This document shows, one piece after another, positions 60,573-64,000 of a DNA stretch of 64,000 bases. Source of the DNA: Marinilactibacillus psychrotolerans (GTDB lineage: Bacteria; Bacillota; Bacilli; Lactobacillales; Carnobacteriaceae_A); contig NZ_FMZD01000006.1 in NCBI RefSeq assembly GCF_900101525.1, positions 62,001 to 126,000 on the forward strand. The letters run 5' to 3'. Position 1 is the first letter of the stretch. Every line of letters starts with the position of its first letter. The notes beneath the pieces are model-generated. The model saw nothing but the letters and a program-made list of their open reading frames with translations. It had not been told where the DNA came from and did not search any database. Both the position numbers and the translations under genes were made by a program.

Positions 60573-62954
60573 CTATAAATTTTTAGTTTTATATTTTGAT
60601 AGAAGTTTCAATATCTGTAATGAATCTAGTAAAATTCTCTTTTGTTCTATCGATAAAGAAGTTTTAGGTATTTCGGATCCGTAAAACACTTGATTCAATA
60701 AATGAGCCAATAAGTTTAAAGCATCTGAATGTTCGCTTACTGATAAACCTAAATACTCAAAATAATTTTCGAAGGTTTGATTGGGCCTCTTTTTCTTTTT
60801 GACTTGAAAGAGTTTCATAGTCCAATTACTTGCTTGTAGTAAGGATAATTGATTTTTTTGAATCAACTTTTCTAATATCCATATAGGTACTTTTAAATGG
60901 ATTGAAAATAGATATAAGGAATACACTAATAAAATAAAGAGCGGAATCAATAAGAAAGACCAAAAGTTAACTCGTTGCTCAGCAGACTTACTATATTCAG
61001 ATGGTTCTTCAACAGTTTCTTCGTCAGTTTGAGTTGGTTCAGATCCTTCAGGGGTTTCAGCATCCTCCTCTTCCGGCGTTTGAACAGCTGGATCTTCTGC
61101 TTCATCCATTTCTTTTGCGGGGATATCATTCTCGTTAAAAGAAGAATCCCCACTTCTACTTGTTGTATCCTCTTCTGCACGACTCAGTGGACTTGAAAAA
61201 GAAGGACTGGGATCAAAGGGTACCCATCCTGTACTTGGGAAATAAACTTCTACCCATGAGTGTGCGTTTGCATTGGTAATCTGATAGTAAGTTTGACCAT
61301 CAGCGTCTGTCTGCTCACTACCGGGGGAAAAGCCTTTTGTCCATCGAGCCGGAATGTCTATTGATCTTAACATTACAGTCATTGCTGTAGAAAAATTATC
61401 GCAATATCCGACCATTGTTTCAAATAAAAATTGATCTACATAATCTTTCCCTTCTGGGGTTTGGGAAGCTTCCTGTAAACTATACCGATACCCACCGTCG
61501 TTTTTCAGATAAGCTTCAATTGCGCGAACCATTTCATATTCACTTTCCAAGTCTTTTGTCAATTCCAATGCGAGATCCGTCACCCTTTGAGGGAGTGAGG
61601 AGGGGAGCTGTAAATCGTCAGGAAAGACTTGAACCATCTTTTCTTTGAATGATGAATCCGCAGTAAAGAGGGTAACTTCTGGATTGCTATTTAGAGATTC
61701 TAGTAACAGGGTGCGCCACCCGTCGTCTTGATAAAAAGTATCCTCTTCTAGATTTCCTAATGAAGCTTTATCATAAGTAATTGTATAGTTAGATACAGCT
61801 TGTTTTGAATCCTGAACTGTATGGTGACCGTTTGTATTGCTGGAAAGCATAGTGAAATCGTCAGGAGAATCATCAATTTCCAATTGTGACCATCCATAAG
61901 GATAAGCAATATACTCAAGTGGATTTTCCCATACAAAAGTTATTGATTCTTGGTTTTCAGAAGTATTAGTAGAGCTGATTCCATATAATAAGTCACTATT
62001 TTCTGGCTGATAAGGAAATGAAATGAGACTTCTATCAGCAGGAGGATGACTGTTCCAGCCAATTCCAGTATATGTCTTACGATGTAATACTTTCCAATAT
62101 TGAGGAGTTTCAGTATAAACTTTAAATACTGGAGTAAAGTCATTTTGTAAAGGACCGCCTAGTTCTTTATCATCAGCATCCATACCAATTTTTTGATACC
62201 TTGATTGAGGGGAATTGGATCGAATCCAATCAAAAAAACCTTGCTCATTTAAGTAGTGTTGATAACCTTCTGAACTGGTTTCAAGCCATTCTTGAACTGA
62301 TCGTAGAGGACCAACTCCCCAGTAACTTACTCCAATCAATAAAACAGTCAATAGAGTTGTGAGTCCTGCAGATTTTAAAAAATAGAACTTATTGAGGTGA
62401 AGATCAATTCGAACTAGACCGATCAACAAAAGACCAAAACCAGTCACAGAAACAACAGTGAACAGAAGAGACTGACTAGTAAACGTGTGCAGAACAAGCA
62501 AATACCCAAGAGCTACCAGAAAAGAAGGGAGAGCTATTTTTTGCTGAATAGCTGTGTATGTGAGTAAAGTGATTAAAAATAATAAGGAAACGGATGTAAG
62601 CAAAACTGGGACACTAGACGGATGTTCTGAAAAAACAGAAGCCCATTCGGTTGAACTATGCTGCCAGATTATAGAGAGCCACTCCAAAAAATTCATCTTT
62701 TCATTGGAGGATGGAAAGATATGGTATAAGAAAAAGATAGTAGACCCAAGCTGAACTAAAAAGTAAAGCCACCTTTTTTTTGATAGTGAAGCGATAATTT
62801 GAGTTAGTATAAAAAATAGTGCAAAATAATAAAAACCAGTTAATTCGTTGATTTTTAAAAATAGAAACAAAACAGGAAGCAACAAAAAGGAGTGGACGAT
62901 ACTAAGTATAAATGAACGGCTAAAATCAGATAAGGAATGAATATAGTTATTCAT
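60573..62954 (-). CDS. TgpA-like membrane transglutaminase (DUF3488/transglutaminase)
   Basis: A 793-aa membrane protein. The N-terminus has five to six helices (12-230); an external part follows with a transglutaminase core: Cys in VGYCDNFSTAMTVMLRSIDI, His in NANAHSWVEVYFPSTGW and Asp in VPFDPSP. After an acidic Glu/Thr-rich linker (about 600-655) comes one helix (about 670-690) and a cytoplasmic DUF4129-like tail. The gene overlaps the DUF58 gene by 8 nt. Such proteins work with a MoxR ATPase and DUF58 partner; the role is probably envelope related. Confidence 0.92.
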   Translation of the reverse strand: MNNYIHSLSDFSRSFILSIVHSFLLLPVLFLFLKINELTGFYYFALFFILTQIIASLSKKRWLYFLVQLGSTIFFLYHIFPSSNEKMNFLEWLSIIWQHSSTEWASVFSEHPSSVPVLLTSVSLLFLITLLTYTAIQQKIALPSFLVALGYLLVLHTFTSQSLLFTVVSVTGFGLLLIGLVRIDLHLNKFYFLKSAGLTTLLTVLLIGVSYWGVGPLRSVQEWLETSSEGYQHYLNEQGFFDWIRSNSPQSRYQKIGMDADDKELGGPLQNDFTPVFKVYTETPQYWKVLHRKTYTGIGWNSHPPADRSLISFPYQPENSDLLYGISSTNTSENQESITFVWENPLEYIAYPYGWSQLEIDDSPDDFTMLSSNTNGHHTVQDSKQAVSNYTITYDKASLGNLEEDTFYQDDGWRTLLLESLNSNPEVTLFTADSSFKEKMVQVFPDDLQLPSSLPQRVTDLALELTKDLESEYEMVRAIEAYLKNDGGYRYSLQEASQTPEGKDYVDQFLFETMVGYCDNFSTAMTVMLRSIDIPARWTKGFSPGSEQTDADGQTYYQITNANAHSWVEVYFPSTGWVPFDPSPSFSSPLSRAEEDTTSRSGDSSFNENDIPAKEMDEAEDPAVQTPEEEDAETPEGSEPTQTDEETVEEPSEYSKSAEQRVNFWSFLLIPLFILLVYSLYLFSIHLKVPIWILEKLIQKNQLSLLQASNWTMKLFQVKKKKRPNQTFENYFEYLGLSVSEHSDALNLLAHLLNQVFYGSEIPKTSLSIEQKRILLDSLQILKLLSKYKTKNL

Positions 62955-63987
62955 TAAATCGCTCTTCTTTCATTATTTTAAGATGATTTTCAGTTAGAAC
63001 AGTACTAGAAACTGACTGATTAAAGGAAAGGGATGAAATAGTGAGATCGCTTGGTTTAACGATCAGAACCTGTGCAGCTTTATAGTCTAGGTTATTAATC
63101 AATTGTTTTATCTTCTGCGTATTGGTACTTGGCTGAATGGTTAAGAAATCTCCTTTATTATTCTTTGATAGCGTTATTCCTTCAAAGTCACCAATGAGGT
63201 GTACTATAGTATCATGAGAAACAGATAAATATTGATATAAACTATAGGTTAAACTAAGTAATTGTTCGAATTGAAGTGAAGGAGAACCTAAAAAACATAA
63301 AATAATTGGCTTAATTTCTTCGGTCTCATATTCTTTGATCATCCATTGCTCACGTTTTAGACTTGATTTCCAGTCAATAGAACTAAGCGAATCACGAGTT
63401 TGATAGGTTCTGATTTCTTTAACTTGAAATTCATGGTTAGAAAAGGGATTATATCGATTAGAATTAATGGATTGATTATCCATTAATGAGATTAAATTCG
63501 ACTTAGATAAAGGCTCAGGAAAAATAGAAAGGAGAACGGGTAAATTTTGCTTAGAGTAATAGCTAAAAATACCAAATAAACCATATCCTTCTACTTCAAG
63601 TGAGAGATGATTATATTGGCCTCTGGTGAGTGAGAATGGATCAAAATGGACTTGAATCATCCGTCTAAAAAAGGCATCTGAATAGACTGTTTTAAGTTTG
63701 GTTGGCTCCAGTAAAGTGAATTTTAAAGAAGATAACATGAAAAGCCAAGACCAACGAGGAGTTATTTTAAACAAGAGGTCTACCTTACCATTTGCCTGGA
63801 CTTTCCAATTGATATCTTTGAATTTGATCGTTAATCGTGTAGATAAAAATGCAATTAATAAAACTAGCGTAAAAGTATAGAAAATAAACCAGGTAACTGT
63901 TCCAGGAAAAGTAAAAGTGTAAAATATAATAAAAAAATAGAAAAAGAAAAAAGAAAGTGAGCGCCAGCTTGGAAGATATCGTTTCAT
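62947..63987 (-). CDS. DUF58 domain-containing membrane protein
   Basis: A 346-aa protein. Two N-terminal helices (about 7-50) are followed by a domain with the DUF58 signature EIRTYQTRDSLSSIDWKSSL and MIKEYETEE, and a von Willebrand A-like C-terminus. It overlaps the transglutaminase gene, and a MoxR-type AAA ATPase gene would be expected immediately upstream, outside the window. TTAGGAGTG precedes the ATG. Substrate or cargo is unknown. Confidence 0.9.
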   Translation of the reverse strand: MKRYLPSWRSLSFFFFYFFIIFYTFTFPGTVTWFIFYTFTLVLLIAFLSTRLTIKFKDINWKVQANGKVDLLFKITPRWSWLFMLSSLKFTLLEPTKLKTVYSDAFFRRMIQVHFDPFSLTRGQYNHLSLEVEGYGLFGIFSYYSKQNLPVLLSIFPEPLSKSNLISLMDNQSINSNRYNPFSNHEFQVKEIRTYQTRDSLSSIDWKSSLKREQWMIKEYETEEIKPIILCFLGSPSLQFEQLLSLTYSLYQYLSVSHDTIVHLIGDFEGITLSKNNKGDFLTIQPSTNTQKIKQLINNLDYKAAQVLIVKPSDLTISSLSFNQSVSSTVLTENHLKIMKEERFNE

Positions 63988-64000
63988 TTTTCACTCCTAA

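Noticed and set aside
1-64000. Search for tRNA, rRNA, CRISPR array, prophage or integrase
   Set aside because: No clover-leaf, rRNA-like, regularly spaced repeat or phage structural gene was recognised by reading; a tRNA/rRNA scan could still find something missed.

Overview
The window is AT-rich DNA from a low-GC Gram-positive bacterium. Strong AGGAGG-type ribosome sites, lipoprotein signals, PRD-type PTS regulation, DbpA/YxiN, YqxD, YcxB-like and X-X-G-repeat/MMPL genes point to Firmicutes, most likely Lactobacillales and plausibly a Carnobacteriaceae-like genus. The genus cannot be fixed from sequence reading alone. I saw no rRNA, tRNA, CRISPR array or intact prophage.

Region 1 (1-8400) is a defence island. 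It holds the 3' part of a type I specificity gene hsdS and a complete hsdR, then a terminator, then three co-directional genes: an Abi_C-domain protein, an unrecognised 147-aa protein, and a 740-aa protein. The 740-aa protein appears to combine an HsdM-like fold whose catalytic motifs are lost, an HsdS-like target recognition segment, and a C-terminal helical domain with a HEPN-type RNase signature (R586-N...H592). The Abi_C protein carries a comparable R267-N...H274 motif. This is the best candidate for an undescribed system.

Region 2 (8400-13000) is a decaying, mobile-element-scarred stretch. It contains a frameshifted AraC/GyrI regulator, a deleted DUF234-type ATPase, two large perfect hairpins, two copies of an IS256-like terminus, a group II intron RT scrap, a recent tandem duplication of YcxB-like membrane proteins, an orphan 224-aa protein, and then glyoxalase I.

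Region 3 (13000-24350) is mostly housekeeping: a lipoprotein, DbpA helicase, a flavin disulfide oxidoreductase, an MGMT-like protein, FabV, glyoxalase II, and a divergent nitrate/sulfonate/thiamine-precursor-type ABC system (permease plus ATPase leftward, deacetylase plus binding protein rightward) sharing an 85-bp control region.

Region 4 (24350-37930) has a TetR / MMPL / X-X-G-repeat export cassette with two matching operator-like sites, small enzymes, two broken genes, SerA, and a three-gene cassette of esterase, HxxxD acyltransferase and zinc-ribbon membrane protein.

Region 5 (38094-45516) is a PTS operon with ascorbate-type IIB and IIC, a PRD regulator that carries its own IIA domain, a TPR-like protein, a class II aldolase and a P-loop kinase. 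A racemase pseudogene and a LysR gene follow.

Region 6 (45638-64000) holds redox enzymes, tandem OpuAC-type glycine betaine binding proteins without transporter partners, a 7TM diguanylate cyclase, a K+-channel-like protein, hydrolases, a dipeptidase, an ABC exporter, and a TgpA-like transglutaminase with DUF58 protein at the right edge.
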